The notes beneath the pieces were generated by a model, which saw only the letters and a list, made by a program, of their open reading frames with translations, searched no databases and was not told the DNA's origin. A stretch of 64,000 nucleotides of DNA from Chamaea fasciata (Eukaryota > Chordata > Aves > Passeriformes > Sylviidae). The first letter of the stretch is position 1. Every line of letters starts with the position of its first letter. Of the stretch, positions 21,437 to 33,308 are shown piece by piece. Location: the NCBI GenBank assembly GCA_029207755.1, contig JARCOQ010000002.1, forward strand, positions 4,402,001-4,466,000, given 5' to 3'. Position numbers and translations under genes: made by a program.

Positions 21437-23530
21437 CTGAAAAGGACGGAAGTAATACAAATCAGGAGATTTCATCTGAATTCAGTGCAGTCTAATGCAA
21501 GTGTTCTCCACCTGTGCAAGGTATGTTAAGACCCGCTCTGTCTATTCCAAATACGTAGAGGTTTATGAAGATCACATGCATTAATCACTGTATTTACAAA
21601 TTACAACATATACCTGAAACTAAAAAGCTACAAGTAAGGCCAGAGGATGCCCTCTGCTCCTCTATGCTACCACAGTATCCATTTTATAACACCTATACAG
21701 TTTGTCTACCATATCTCATTCTACTCCCCACTCACTCATTGCAAGCCCCAATTTAAAGGAAAAAGTAGTACTTGATATCCACGAGCTATAGCTGAAAGTC
21801 ACAGGCAGTTAGGAAAAAAATCTGAGCAGCCTGAAATTTCTTTTACCCACTCTACAAAACACTTGAGGAAGAGAAGTTCATAACCAGCTTCACACGTTCA
21901 GTCTCCTCTCTCAGGACAGCTTAGCAGATACTCAGTGCTACCAACCACTCTACATAACTTCACCAGGGCTCTTAACCCCTAATCCTGTCTTTCTGGCTTC
22001 ACAGAGGCGCAAAGAGAGAACGTTTAACCCCACTCTGCAGCAGGAAGAGCAATCTAACCAAAAGGCAAGTTTCAGCAGGGAATTTGAACAAAATGATTAA
22101 TTGTGGCTGCAGTTCCCTCATTGCACTTGGCGTTAGTGGGTGTCGAAGTTCGCAGTGCGCACCATTATTCTGATAGACTCAAATGGGCAAGGATTTTCTA
22201 GATTTTTTTTTTTTAATAGAATGGCACCTGTAAACATGTGGAAACCCTTCCTCAGCCTGAAAACTCCACTGAGAACCAGCTGAATTCCATAAATTCCATA
22301 AATTCTGGAATCATTGGTATGCTTCTCCTGTCTATTTTTACCTAAAAGTAAAACAGCAGCCTCTAAAGTTGCCTGAATCTTTCTTCCAAAGATTTCCATG
22401 AAACTGAGTCAGAGCCAAAGACAATGGTTCCCCACTTGCAGGATGTGAAGAGCCCCAACACTGTTCACAGTCCTTTACTTAACTTTACAGAGACAAGTAA
22501 TCTCTTCAGGCTATAAGGAAAAAAACCCTATGACACTCCTTGCAGTACTGGATCCATCCAATGTTGCTGGAAGGTTTGGGGACTGCTGTCCTGTGGACTT
22601 GAGCACCCAGTGTGGAGGTATTTATGTTTTCTATCATAGACCTAGAACAACTAATGATAACCCCTGTCAGCACAACAGAGTGACATTTCCTCTTCGCAAT
22701 GCAGGACAAATTTTCAACACCGCATGAAATTACTTTCAAAATTTCAGAGAATGCTGTGGGCGCCAGCGTAAAGCTCTCTCCATTTTGGTAAAAATAGGAA
22801 GGCACACACCATCCCTGCCATCTGTTTAACATATCCATCAGTTTTATGCTATGTACAGTTGCATACTTGGAAGAAAAAACTGGCTGACAGCACTCTCAAA
22901 CACTTTCTATCCTAACACCTAGCACCACCACATGAGCTCCTTTTGCTGGTGGGAGATTAAAAAAAAAACGAACACTACCAACACTGGCATAGAGAATAAC
23001 TTGTACCCCAGAAAAAAAAATAATATGGGAGGGAAAAAGCAAAACCTAACCCACAAAAAAACTCTTCCTACAGGGAAAAAGATTATTTATCTGGACCCTT
23101 GGAGAGAGATAAAAGGAATGCACACAGGGGTATGGAAGGAGATGGATGCAATAAGCTCTGCCTACTGAAACAACGAATCATGCAAACCTCTCCCTACCAT
23201 ACATCTGAAAAAGAAAGCTAGGAGAGGATTAGAAGTTATATGCATTAACATACACGAAGGAGGAAAACCATGACACATATTGCACCTCACCCCATGCAAT
23301 TGTTCAGCTGTCTAGAGAACACATTTCTGAAAGTTTGTACTAGAACTACTTTGGATGCATAGAGGCACATGGAAAGGGAACTACGGACCCTTATTTCTAC
23401 ACCCTCATTTGTCCCATGGGCAGCTACAAAGCCTGGTAGCTTCATAAAACCATAAGGGCACAAACGAAGCAGCTTTTCAGAATCCTATTGATTTTGGTAG
23501 GCTGGTGAAGAAATACACAGACTCATTCAC
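21437..23530 (-). other. POU2F1: POU2F1 intron 10
   Basis: A 2.1-kb GT-AG intron (donor GTGAATGAG). It includes a duplicated ATTCCATAA motif near 22285-22305 and otherwise unique sequence. Confidence 0.9.
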
Positions 23531-23672
23531 CTGCATCATTGAGCCACTTTTCCAGAAGTGGCTTTAACTTGCACATGTTCTTAAAGCTGAGGTTCAAGGC
23601 TTCAAAGCGAGAGATGGTAGTTTGGCTGAAGTCATTTCCATAGAGTTTGCCCATAGCGAGCCCAACATCACC
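23531..23672 (-). CDS. POU2F1: POU2F1 coding exon 10 (POU-specific domain, main part)
   Basis: A 142-nt exon after acceptor TTTGTCCAG. It reads [47 protein letters not shown], ending one base into Glu 363. Residues 316-363 contain helices 2-4 of the POU-specific domain. The recognition helix segment [14 protein letters not shown] carries the Gln44, Thr45 and Arg49 side chains that read the ATGC half of the octamer. The sequence is identical to human Oct-1 as I know it, showing strong constraint. Confidence 0.98.
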
Positions 23673-26600
23673 CTGGACAAAGAAAGAGAAAAAAGGGATT
23701 CACTGACATAGGCACTTCCAAAGCAAGGAATCCTGTCACATTCTGATGCTCTCTTAGTGACTCCACTGCTGCGTGGGATTTCAGTTTCACAGAGGCTTTC
23801 TCAGCGCTACCAAGATTCATGCTAAAGCAATAATCATAAAGAAATGTCAAACTTCAGTCAGTTTAACCATATAACTCTTTCCAGGAAATCCCTGATGCTT
23901 TGTCTTCTTAGCATTATCACTGAGCAGCACATTCCACTGAATATTAACTCGTCATTTTTTCGTTGTTCTTTAAAGTAAGTAAAGGCCAAGCTCTCTTTAG
24001 GAGCAGATTTAAGTTTTTCTGCATATTTCACACTGAAGAAGGAAAGTTCAAATAAGCAGAAATGCAAAGAATTCACATTCTCAAATTTGTAGATAATACT
24101 CTAGAAAAGATGTCTGCGAACATATATCACATTTAAATAGATGCAGAAATATTCTTATCTGAACTGTTAGTATCTGCTGAGGTTCAAACCAAATTTCTCC
24201 CCAATAGATACAAATTTCAAAGCAGACAAGAAGTTGAACCATTTCAAATAATGATTAACTGCAGTCTTGACTACCATTACCCATCTGCCAGAAAGCTATC
24301 CAGGAGATTTACAGGCAGATGATCACCTCTTTACATCTGTTACTGCTTTTTAAACTCGGTTTTAGCTAGCTATTCCGCTAGCAGACATTGTGCTTATCCT
24401 AATACTTATGTATATATTATATAGCTATGTAGTATACACTTGGAAAGTTGTGTTTAAAAAAAAAAATCAATCCATTCTTGATTGTGGCCATTAAAAACAC
24501 CGTAATATCTTCATGCTTTGTTTTAAAGCTGGAAGGTCCTGCCCTTTGGAAAAAAAATGGCACTTGTCAAGTATACCATTTGGTCTAAAGTAGCTTTATT
24601 TAGACTTTTATTTTTTTTTTCACAAAGCAAAGTATGAGAAGTCTGGAAGAAGAGGCTGAAAAGCTGGAGCACAGTTAGTGGAGTTTAATTGCGAATGGGT
24701 TAGTTGGATTGGGCATAAAGCTCGCTTTTCTCTGAGTCAGCTCCACAACCACAGCTGGGTATGAGTACACTGACAGCATGCAGAGTGGCCACACACAAGC
24801 CAGGAAGAAAACAACCTTTGGGAAGCTTAGTAAATTGTGCAGGTCGAGCAAAGGAAACAATTTCCTTCCTAGAGGAGGACCAGAACAATTGGTTTGTGTG
24901 CCCTTCAATCAGAGGAAACACGTGGGAACTCACATTTATGCTTCTACTCATATGCCAGGATTCTGTGCATTTTAAAACTCATAAATCATTCCAAAAGGGG
25001 TAATGTGGATGCTCTTCTGGGTTTATGAAGAAGAAAACCTGGCTATGTAAGCCGTTTTAGAGATAAGTTGATTTATGTCTTGGCAGGAAAGAGTTATGAA
25101 ATTTGCTCCAGTCCCCCAACTAAATTTAATTCTGGATTTATGTTGTTCTTACAAACATTTGCCGTCTGATTTAAAATGAATAGTTAACCATTTCTTTGTC
25201 AATGCCAAAAGGTGGCAGCATTTCAGCTGTAGGCAAAGGAATTTACATATTGGGATGAGAATTTTATATATTGGGATGGCCCACGAATAGGACGGAACAG
25301 AGTATAAAGGCACTGTAAACACATCTGATCTGCTCTGTAGGTTGACTGAAGCTCTGGTAATGAACTGAAACTGATTATGAAGTACATCATCGTTGTGTGT
25401 ACTGGTCTGTTAAGAAGCTCAGATGGTCTAACAGAGGCAATACCTTTCACAGAATAAAAACAACATTGTCTAAAATGTCCACTCACGTCACCTGAATCTG
25501 GACTGAGCAATTAGTCCCAGGGCTGCAATGATGCTAAGGTGCAGTTTGCTCATTGTGTCTCTGTATGTCAAACATGGAGGCATTTTTAAGGAAAATAAAC
25601 AAAGGGATTTAAATGCATCACCCACATTTCAGGGTGGGAGAAGAGGCAGAACTGCTGAAATTCAAAACCTGTTTTATTGTTCACACAACAGAATGGAGTA
25701 AGTGATTAGTTTGCAATGCAAACTAAATCTTACAATTATTTTTGAAAGGCAGGGGTGGCGTGAGTCTGAAAAAGCTTACAGTACTGCTGGAAATAAATTT
25801 CTTTTATCCTCTGAAAGACAGTCTATTTATCCAACTATAGGAAACCAAAGTAATCAGGGTCTCTAATTATCATCCAATTATGCAATTAGGTTGAAGTTAT
25901 TAGAACAGCCTAATTACACACATACAAACTCAGAGTAGGATAGGAATGACCAAATGTAATTTTATCACATTCTCAAGATTCCCCTTTTTTAATCTGAAAA
26001 GCAAATACTGACATGTGAGCCTGAGCAGTTGTGTTCATTTTTCCTCACCATGAAAATTCATAACAGGGTCAATAAGGAAAGGTTAACACATAACTTAAAA
26101 AGTCTAGTTGAGCCTTTATAATCATCTCACAGCAGGGCAGATTAAACACAATAATGAGAGATCTACACGAACCTCCTCTGTCAGGCTATAGGGAAGCTAT
26201 TGTATTTTACCCTATTCTGTGCTGCTCCATTCGAGCTTTTGTGTGTGTCCATCACTTGTATTTCTGTGCCTCCCTCTAGTGGAAAGAAGGGAGGGAAGGA
26301 GGCACACATGCCAGCAAAATGCACTTCATTTGACTAAGAACATTCTGTTCTTGACTTAAAATTAAGATGCTGCCAGGAACTTTCATTATGACCTTTGATT
26401 TTTCAATTTAGGACTTCGCCAGAAAAATAAATCTGACTTCAGCACATACTAGAGTAGATTTACATATTCTATTCCATCACATAAGTTGGACTGACTGCTC
26501 TGAGCTCAGACTTCTAAATACTTTGATTTTCACATGCTCTTTCTTCTAGTGAAAACATGCTTAAGCTTAACCACAGACTCCTGTCAAAACTAATTGTTTA

Positions 26601-27371
26601 CCTGGGGAGATATTTTAATTTTTGCAGGGGGAAAAAATAATTTTGATATTAATAAGAAAGGACTCTTGGAACCAAGTTCCTTTCAACAGAATAATGGAAC
26701 ATACAAATGCACTTTGTACTTTTAATTGTGGTCTTCATTCAACCACCTTCAGTTTGTTCAAGATTACTTTTCTTCTGCTCTATGGGTATGTCTGAGCTTT
26801 TAAACAAACCAAAACAAACCACAACTCCAGTTCACCCTTGTAAGGAAAAAAACTTCAAAGGTGACAGTCCTTTCAGGTTTTGTTTAGGAACCTTAGCAAA
26901 AGCATTAAATACAGAAATCATTGATGTTTAATAGGAAAATACGCTTGAGAGATAAAAACCCTTTGACATCCAAAGCAACTGCACAGATGCGATACAATTT
27001 TTAAACACACAGAGCAGTTAATTGTACTGTATGATTTTTGGAACTTTGTACTTCTGAAGGCAGCTTTAAAGTGCTTTGTCCCATTCATGTCACATCCCAT
27101 AGAATGAATAGTGCACATGCAATGACATCTGGAGCTGGTAAATGCACGTTTTCCCCTGCTGGGAAAATGGCTATGCTTTAAAACCAACAGGGAAGTAAGA
27201 TGGATGTATGGCTTTTTCTGTTATTTCTTAGAAATCCCCCACATAAAGGCCAGAGCATAACCCTATTTAAGCAGGTTCTCCTAGGAAATGATGGAATTGT
27301 AGTCTCCCCCCAGACTTGAAAGATGAGACCTCAGGTTCCACACTGGCAGGCACTAAGGTACGCAGTCTCAC
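23673..27371 (-). other. POU2F1: POU2F1 intron 9
   Basis: A 3.7-kb GT-AG intron splitting the POU-specific domain (donor GTGAGACTG). It contains a 21-bp perfect palindrome at 25706-25726 within an AT- and homeodomain-motif-rich stretch (about 25530-25960). No mobile element recognised. Confidence 0.9.
25706..25726. repeat. Perfect palindrome with paired octamer-like half sites
   Basis: Ten-base arms TTAGTTTGCA and TGCAAACTAA flank a single central A. Each arm holds the octamer-like TTTGCA/TGCAAA core, so the site resembles a dimeric POU target. Function is inferred only. Confidence 0.6.
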
Positions 27372-27545
27372 CTGAGTGAATCCAAGTTTGATCCGTCTTT
27401 GTTTGAAAGTCTTGGCAAACTGCTCAAGCTCCTCAAGGTCACTGGGCTCCTCCAAGCTGGGAGTGTCGATTCGCTTTGGTGTTGACTGGCTCTGTGGAAG
27501 TGGCTGAATGGGGGTCGCTGCTATTGTGCGTGTTGGGGTTGCTGG
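27372..27545 (-). CDS. POU2F1: POU2F1 coding exon 9 (POU-specific domain start)
   Basis: A 174-nt phase-0 exon after acceptor CTCAATAG. It reads [58 protein letters not shown]. Residues 258-315. The POU-specific domain begins at [10 protein letters not shown] (about residue 289); the exon ends at GFTQ, whose Gln27 contacts DNA. Human has TPIQTLPQSQS, so one Thr to Pro change lies before the domain. Donor GTGAGAC. Confidence 0.98.
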
Positions 27546-29811
27546 CTATTGAGACAGCAAGGGAAAGATAGAGATCAGACTTAAGGGGACAATCAACAGA
27601 AATTAAATTCCTAAAAGGTATGTGATGTTCTTGTGAGAGAGGGCAGTGAACTGGACAGTGCCTGCAATCGGGAAGTTCCTCCAATTTATTAACATTCCTC
27701 TCCAGAACGAGCAAACACAATCCAGAACTACAATAGTATGACAGGCTTTTAAAGGTTCTGTCATAACCAGTCAAAGAAAAGAAAGAGACGTTCAAAGGTA
27801 ACCAACAACTTCCACTTGCTGCAGAAGCTGCTCAAAGAAAGGCTGAACACACTCTACTTGATACACTTCTATCACTTATAGACACCTTGGCATCCATGCC
27901 TTTTAAAAAATTTAAAATTTAATCTACTGGCCTTGTGAGGTGGCAATTGCCATCAGCCCAAAAGATTCAAATTTCCTATTTAATCCTGGAAGAGTGAGCA
28001 CGTACAGATGCAACAAACATGGCAAGCTTCCTTCAATGCCATCTCTTGTGACTGACTCAGCTCTTCAGGAAGAAAAAAACTAGATTTACCTCTAACCTTT
28101 CCATCGATAGTTGCAACAATAAAATGAACATACTGGTGACACAAGAAATTAAGCAAAGGCAATCTGCAGGAAATGATTCATTTTATGTCACACTTTTCTT
28201 CTGTATAAAGGCTAATTTTCTAGGAAGTCCATGGAAGGCTCATTATTCCTGAACACTGGCATACTAACGCATTTTACAATGCAACTACAATAAATATCTG
28301 GAAAAGAATTAGCACCTTGGAAAATGTTCACAGGTGAACAAAATATATTTAGATCTGGTATTACACAGTTCAGGCTTTATGTGCATCAAGAACACTAGAA
28401 ACATGTTTTGAGTGCATAGCTCTACCTTCTTGCATGCTGAGATGCAGAGACAAATCATTTACTCCAGAGAAAATTCTAGTCAGTTTAGCTGTGGCTCTTC
28501 AGTTAAAGGTGATTTCATGCCCCTATGTCCTAGGCCCAGTTCTGAAACTCTGGACTCCTTCAGGGCAAATAAGAACAGCCTCATGACCAGGCAGCCCTCG
28601 AGTATTATGCAAAGTCTATGCAAAGGTTCAGAAAAGGCTCTTCTAAAAGAAATGGCCTACATATAGCTCAGTCTTTACAGAACTCTTTATGTTGTTTTCC
28701 TCCTGGGTTAGTGCAGTGTTTTGCAGTGCACTGCAGATGGTAGGAGGAGGTCAAGATCTATAATTCCATTACTTAAGAAATATTATAATCATATATGATC
28801 TTTCTAGGATTGCAGATACATGCGTCATGCTTACAGGTTTTTAATATTTTTTAATTTACATTAATCATAGTGGGTAATTACTGCAATATGTCTTCACTGA
28901 TTTCACCCACTTTACATAATTTATTCTTTCTTAATAGCTTTTGTATTTTTTTTTTTAAATCCAGGAATAATCTTGAGTGAGGAATCATGCTGCCAGCTGA
29001 GGTATGAACTAGAGGTGGGACAAATTCCATTTTCCACATGGTGGATGAAAAAATACTAGAGGAGGTATAATAGAAAATGTAGTTTTCTAAGACTCTGACA
29101 GACTCAGGCACCTTATTGCAGACTAGAAAATTCTTACATGTAACCGAGGTGGCAGGAAGATACTGTGTGATATTACACGGTATTTGAGAAACAGCATGCA
29201 GCCATGAAACTAAACTGCACAGTAAAACCCAGAGCCAAGCACAACTAAATTTACAGGCACATGCAACCTTAAAATTGCTTTTCTTACAGTCTGAAAACTT
29301 AATCACAGAACTCTAATATTTTAATATACATCTATCAGAATATTCGAATATTTCATTTCTAACAATCTCTTTAGTTTCACAGATGGTAACTGGTAAGACT
29401 GGCAATGACTTAGCAGTGATTGCAAAATAACTACACTAAAAAAAAGATAGATTACCACTGCAATCTTCAGAAAGAGACTTGTCAGTAATCCCCTTTTGGA
29501 GCTTTTGAGGGAGCTCACACCTTCACTCCTCTGAATTTCCAAGAAAACCTTATAGGAAATCAAATGATGCTTTAGTGCCATTAACTCAAGGTATCAATCA
29601 TGAAAATTTCCACCTAAAAACCCACTTTAGAATGTTAAAGCCTGGAAAGAGGCACACTGGGGTGGGAGCTACAAACCTGAACTATCTAGAAAGACAAATC
29701 CACTATTATAGCTACAACATCTGTTCAGGTAACTAATACAAAGGGCCCATTCACTTGCCATAGTTTAAATCCCCTCAAAGCAAGTCATGAAGTGTAGGAA
29801 AAAGGCCTGAC
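27546..29811 (-). other. POU2F1: POU2F1 intron 8
   Basis: A 2.3-kb GT-AG intron (donor GTCAGGCC, acceptor CTCAATAG). No recognised repeat. A 142-codon minus frame at 28878-29306 lacks similarity and splice support. Confidence 0.9.
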
Positions 29812-29906
29812 CTGCGAGGCAAGGGTGATGCTTGGCTGAGACTGCAGGAGGTTGGCTTGGCTTTGCTGAGGTAGTTGCGTTAAGAGATTCTGCGCTTGCA
29901 GGAGAC
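29812..29906 (-). CDS. POU2F1: POU2F1 coding exon 8 (Gln-rich)
   Basis: A 95-nt exon after acceptor CTCTCCAG. It completes Gly 226 and reads [31 protein letters not shown], phase 0 at donor GTCAGG. Residues 227-257, the C-terminal part of the Gln-rich activation domain. Human ends SITLTSQ, so Thr to Ala here. Confidence 0.97.
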
Positions 29907-32437
29907 CTGGAGAGAGAAAAGGATGCGTTTGGTTTGTCGTTCAAAACCACTAAAACATGAAATGAGGTAACACAAGAGTCTTGCCAAATGATGGAAAGTT
30001 AAAAAAAAAAAATGAGATGTGAGCTTTCGTTTCATCCTTGCATAGATATATTCAGACTTTGGAGTTTTCAGCCCCAAATCCCCTTGCGTTTCCCTGAAGA
30101 TTAAGTGGTGATAGAAGGGTAAGATGGAGAAGCGCGTAAGTCTCCTCTGCAGAAACTGTTGGTAACGATCTAGCTCATCCCAGTCCTGTGTGCAGGAATT
30201 ATTTACTGCCCTTTTCAGCATGCAGAGTTTGGATACTCCTGGTAACCAAGAGCTGACCAAGAATTGCAGAGTGATAAAAAAACACTGAGCACTAATGAGA
30301 GCAAATTCAACAACTGAATACTAATCAAACCCACAAATCTGGCCTCTTGATCACCCTCCTTCCTCTCCAAACCACCCTATGCCAGCTGCCTAACAAGAAG
30401 GAAGCTTTCTGGCGGACTTAAGCAGACCACACCAGAAGACACAACAAGCCTAGATAACTCCCTCCCTGAGTCGAATAATGCAAGAATCTTTTGGAAAAGT
30501 AATTGGAATTAAAGTTTAGGTAAAATACTGAACACTGCTCGATTTTAACACATAGAATAAACACTACACTGAATAGAGGAAAACCCTGCTACTATGAAAA
30601 GGTGACAACATCAAAGAACAGTTGCAACTGATAGAACCAATATGTAGAATATGCTGTCGATCTATGAATAAACTCCCTTACAGTCCACAATCTGTACAGT
30701 TTATTAAGTCTCTGAGAAAACTGAGATACATGCCTGCATCTAAATATTTTAACTAGAAGCTTTTTTTTTTTTTGCATTTCTAAGGCAAAAATGTATCTAT
30801 TTTTAAGGGACAGAATCTTGATAAAAAATATACCTACAGTTAGTCAAATCCCTCGATTTTACTGTGAAAAATATTAGCTGTTATTTTTAGGTACCTCCTG
30901 GCTACAACTATCAATTTCCACTATAATAATTTAAGAACCTGACTAATTAAACTTACACTGCAATATATCTAGTCCCTAAAACCGGGGGGAGCAACAGATG
31001 GATGGACTGCTATGCCATCATCAGACTATGTACCACTTAAATTCAACATCATCAGCTGCCTGATCTACCTCTTAGCAGAATAAAGGCAGGGGAAACAGAA
31101 TTTAGGACTTGATAAATACTGAGTGAGGCACTGGATGTTTCATGTGAGGTTAAGGCCATAAGAGACATGGAAAGAGGGATTACCACAGTTAAGGAGGAGA
31201 AAACGTATCCTCAGTAAGGGACACACAAGCCAAGAAGAACTATCATCTGACAGCGATATTTGGTTTTTGTTTAACAAAGAGCTGAATATGTATTTTAAAC
31301 AGAATGTGTTGGTATCAAGATGCTCAGGACCTATAGAATAAGCCAGCTGCTTATGTAACATATTAGCATAGCACAAACAACGATGTAAATTTGCTTTGCA
31401 CCACATAATCAATGTGTTCCAGCTGTGTTTTTGAAAAGCCACAGTGAGGGAACAGAGCTGCTCAAGGAACTTTCAAGACAGCCACCTACTACAGCTACAC
31501 ATTGCTTTTTACAATGCAAACATTTGTTCACTCGAAAGATGATTTTAGCTGCCCAAATCTAAATATTAATTAGTAAACAGTCACCTCTAAGTGCAGAGTG
31601 TTTGACCTTGGTTCAGTGATAGCGAATTTTAAACTGACAGCTTGAAAGAGAAAGGGGCAAACCCATCACACTGTCACTACAGAGTGGCTGACCAACAATG
31701 AAACAAAAACCAGGCAGCTGACAGTGATGACGCTGAGTTCTAGTCCACTGGTAACAACATCGATTACAAGTTACTGATTTGTCTTATGACTGCAATCAGA
31801 GTAATTAGGACTGGCCTTTTGTGACTTTTTGTCCCCAGAGAAATCCCAGAGGATGTTTTTCTGGCATTAACAATTTTGCTGAAGAGCACAAGATGACTAC
31901 ACTCTTCCTAATTTTATTCTCACTCACATGGTCTGAAGTAATTATCATGGAATTATCAGTAAAAAATAACCTGAACACGTTCAATCTACTCTGTTTTTAC
32001 ATCATTTTATCCTATGTAAGAGGTGCTGACACAAGGTGTCACAGGCAGAAACCGGAGACAGAACAAGTCGGTTCAACCTGCAGCTGACTGAAGCCATCAG
32101 GAGATGGGGAAAGCAGCTGGATTGTTTAGGCAATGTGTCTCTCCTCCTGATCACAGCCTTTTCAGGCACTTGCCATGCACACATTTTGGGCATTCCTTGG
32201 CTCTCACGGGTGGGCAGCTGCAGTTGTGCTCTTTTACGACATGACTTGAACCAGTCCAAGCTTCTCCTTCATTTCTTTCCTGAGAAGAAATCACTGAGGT
32301 CCAAAATAACTTCAGCGACTTAATTTACAGAGTGCACAGCATTGCCTTTTCTAAGTAAACCCACATCTTTTAGGCACCTGCTGAGATCCTGGCATTTCAA
32401 ACACTGCTGTTTCCTTAGAGACTCCCACTGGCACCAG

Positions 32438-33308
32438 AACTGCTTAACATCTTTATTACCAAGAGGGCTGATGGGACAACATACAGTCTCAGCAGGTCTG
32501 TGGACAACACCGAAGATGGGGAAGTGGTCAACAGGCCAGAAGCCAGGATCTAGACTAGCTGGACAAATGAAACTTCAGGAAGATTGATGCAGGAAAACAC
32601 AATGTTCTGCAAGAGCGCTGGAATAACCCTGTGCAGCAATACAGGGTGGGCACTGGCTGGCTGGAATGCAGTCCCACAAGAAAAGGTCCTGGGGGTCCTG
32701 GAGGACAACCTGATGAACTGGAACTGGCAGTGTGCCCTTTAAGACAGCCAACCACCTCCTGGGCTGTACTCACAGGAGTGCAGCGAGCAGGTCAAGGGTT
32801 GGGCTTCTCCCCCTTCATTTGGCACCTGCGACACCACAGCAGGGGTCCTGCTGTCAGCCTTGGGTTTCCCAGTACAAGGCACAGGGCCATCCTGGATTTT
32901 GGACATCCAAGGCCCACCAGAGGGGCTAACAGGCTGGAACAGGTAAGTGAGCTGTTTTTTTCAGCCTAATGAGAAGACTAAGGTGAGATCCTACTGCTTT
33001 CTTCAGAGACAGAAATGGACTCTGCTCAAGGGTACACTGTAATGAGACGCAATGGATGTTGGAACATGGAAAACTCCAACTAGACACAGGAAAACAATTT
33101 TTTTTTCTTTTTTCTATTTTTTTTTTTTTTTTAACATGATAACAGTCAACTCTTGGGGCCTGTACCTGAAACTGTTGCAGAAACTCCATTCTTGGACATG
33201 TTCAATTCAACTGGCTGAGGCACTGAACAGCTGCTGTAATTGGACCTCTTTTGAACAATTTTACCTGGTCTCTAGAGGTCCCTTCCAACCCACATGATTT
33301 TTTTGAAC
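32438..33308 (+). mobile_element. CR1 LINE fragment, ORF2 end plus 3' UTR
   Basis: The sequence follows CR1: degraded reverse-transcriptase C-terminal coding (segments corresponding to 'AACATCTTTATTACC', 'GTGTGCCCTTTAAGACAGCC', 'GGGCTGTACTCACAGGAGTG'), then the 3' part ending in 'CTCTAGAGGTCCCTTCCAAC'. A T-rich expansion (about 33093-33132) interrupts it. It carries frameshifts and stops and is a dead, 5'-truncated copy, inserted antisense to POU2F1. Confidence 0.85.

Noticed and set aside
28878..29306. 142-codon minus frame in intron 8
   Set aside because: It lies in the sense orientation but has no acceptor/donor pair, and the product is not related to Oct-1 isoforms I know.
32342..32969. 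Several plus frames of 65-112 codons
   Set aside because: They fall mostly within the degraded CR1 copy and are frameshifted relicts of it, not a host gene.
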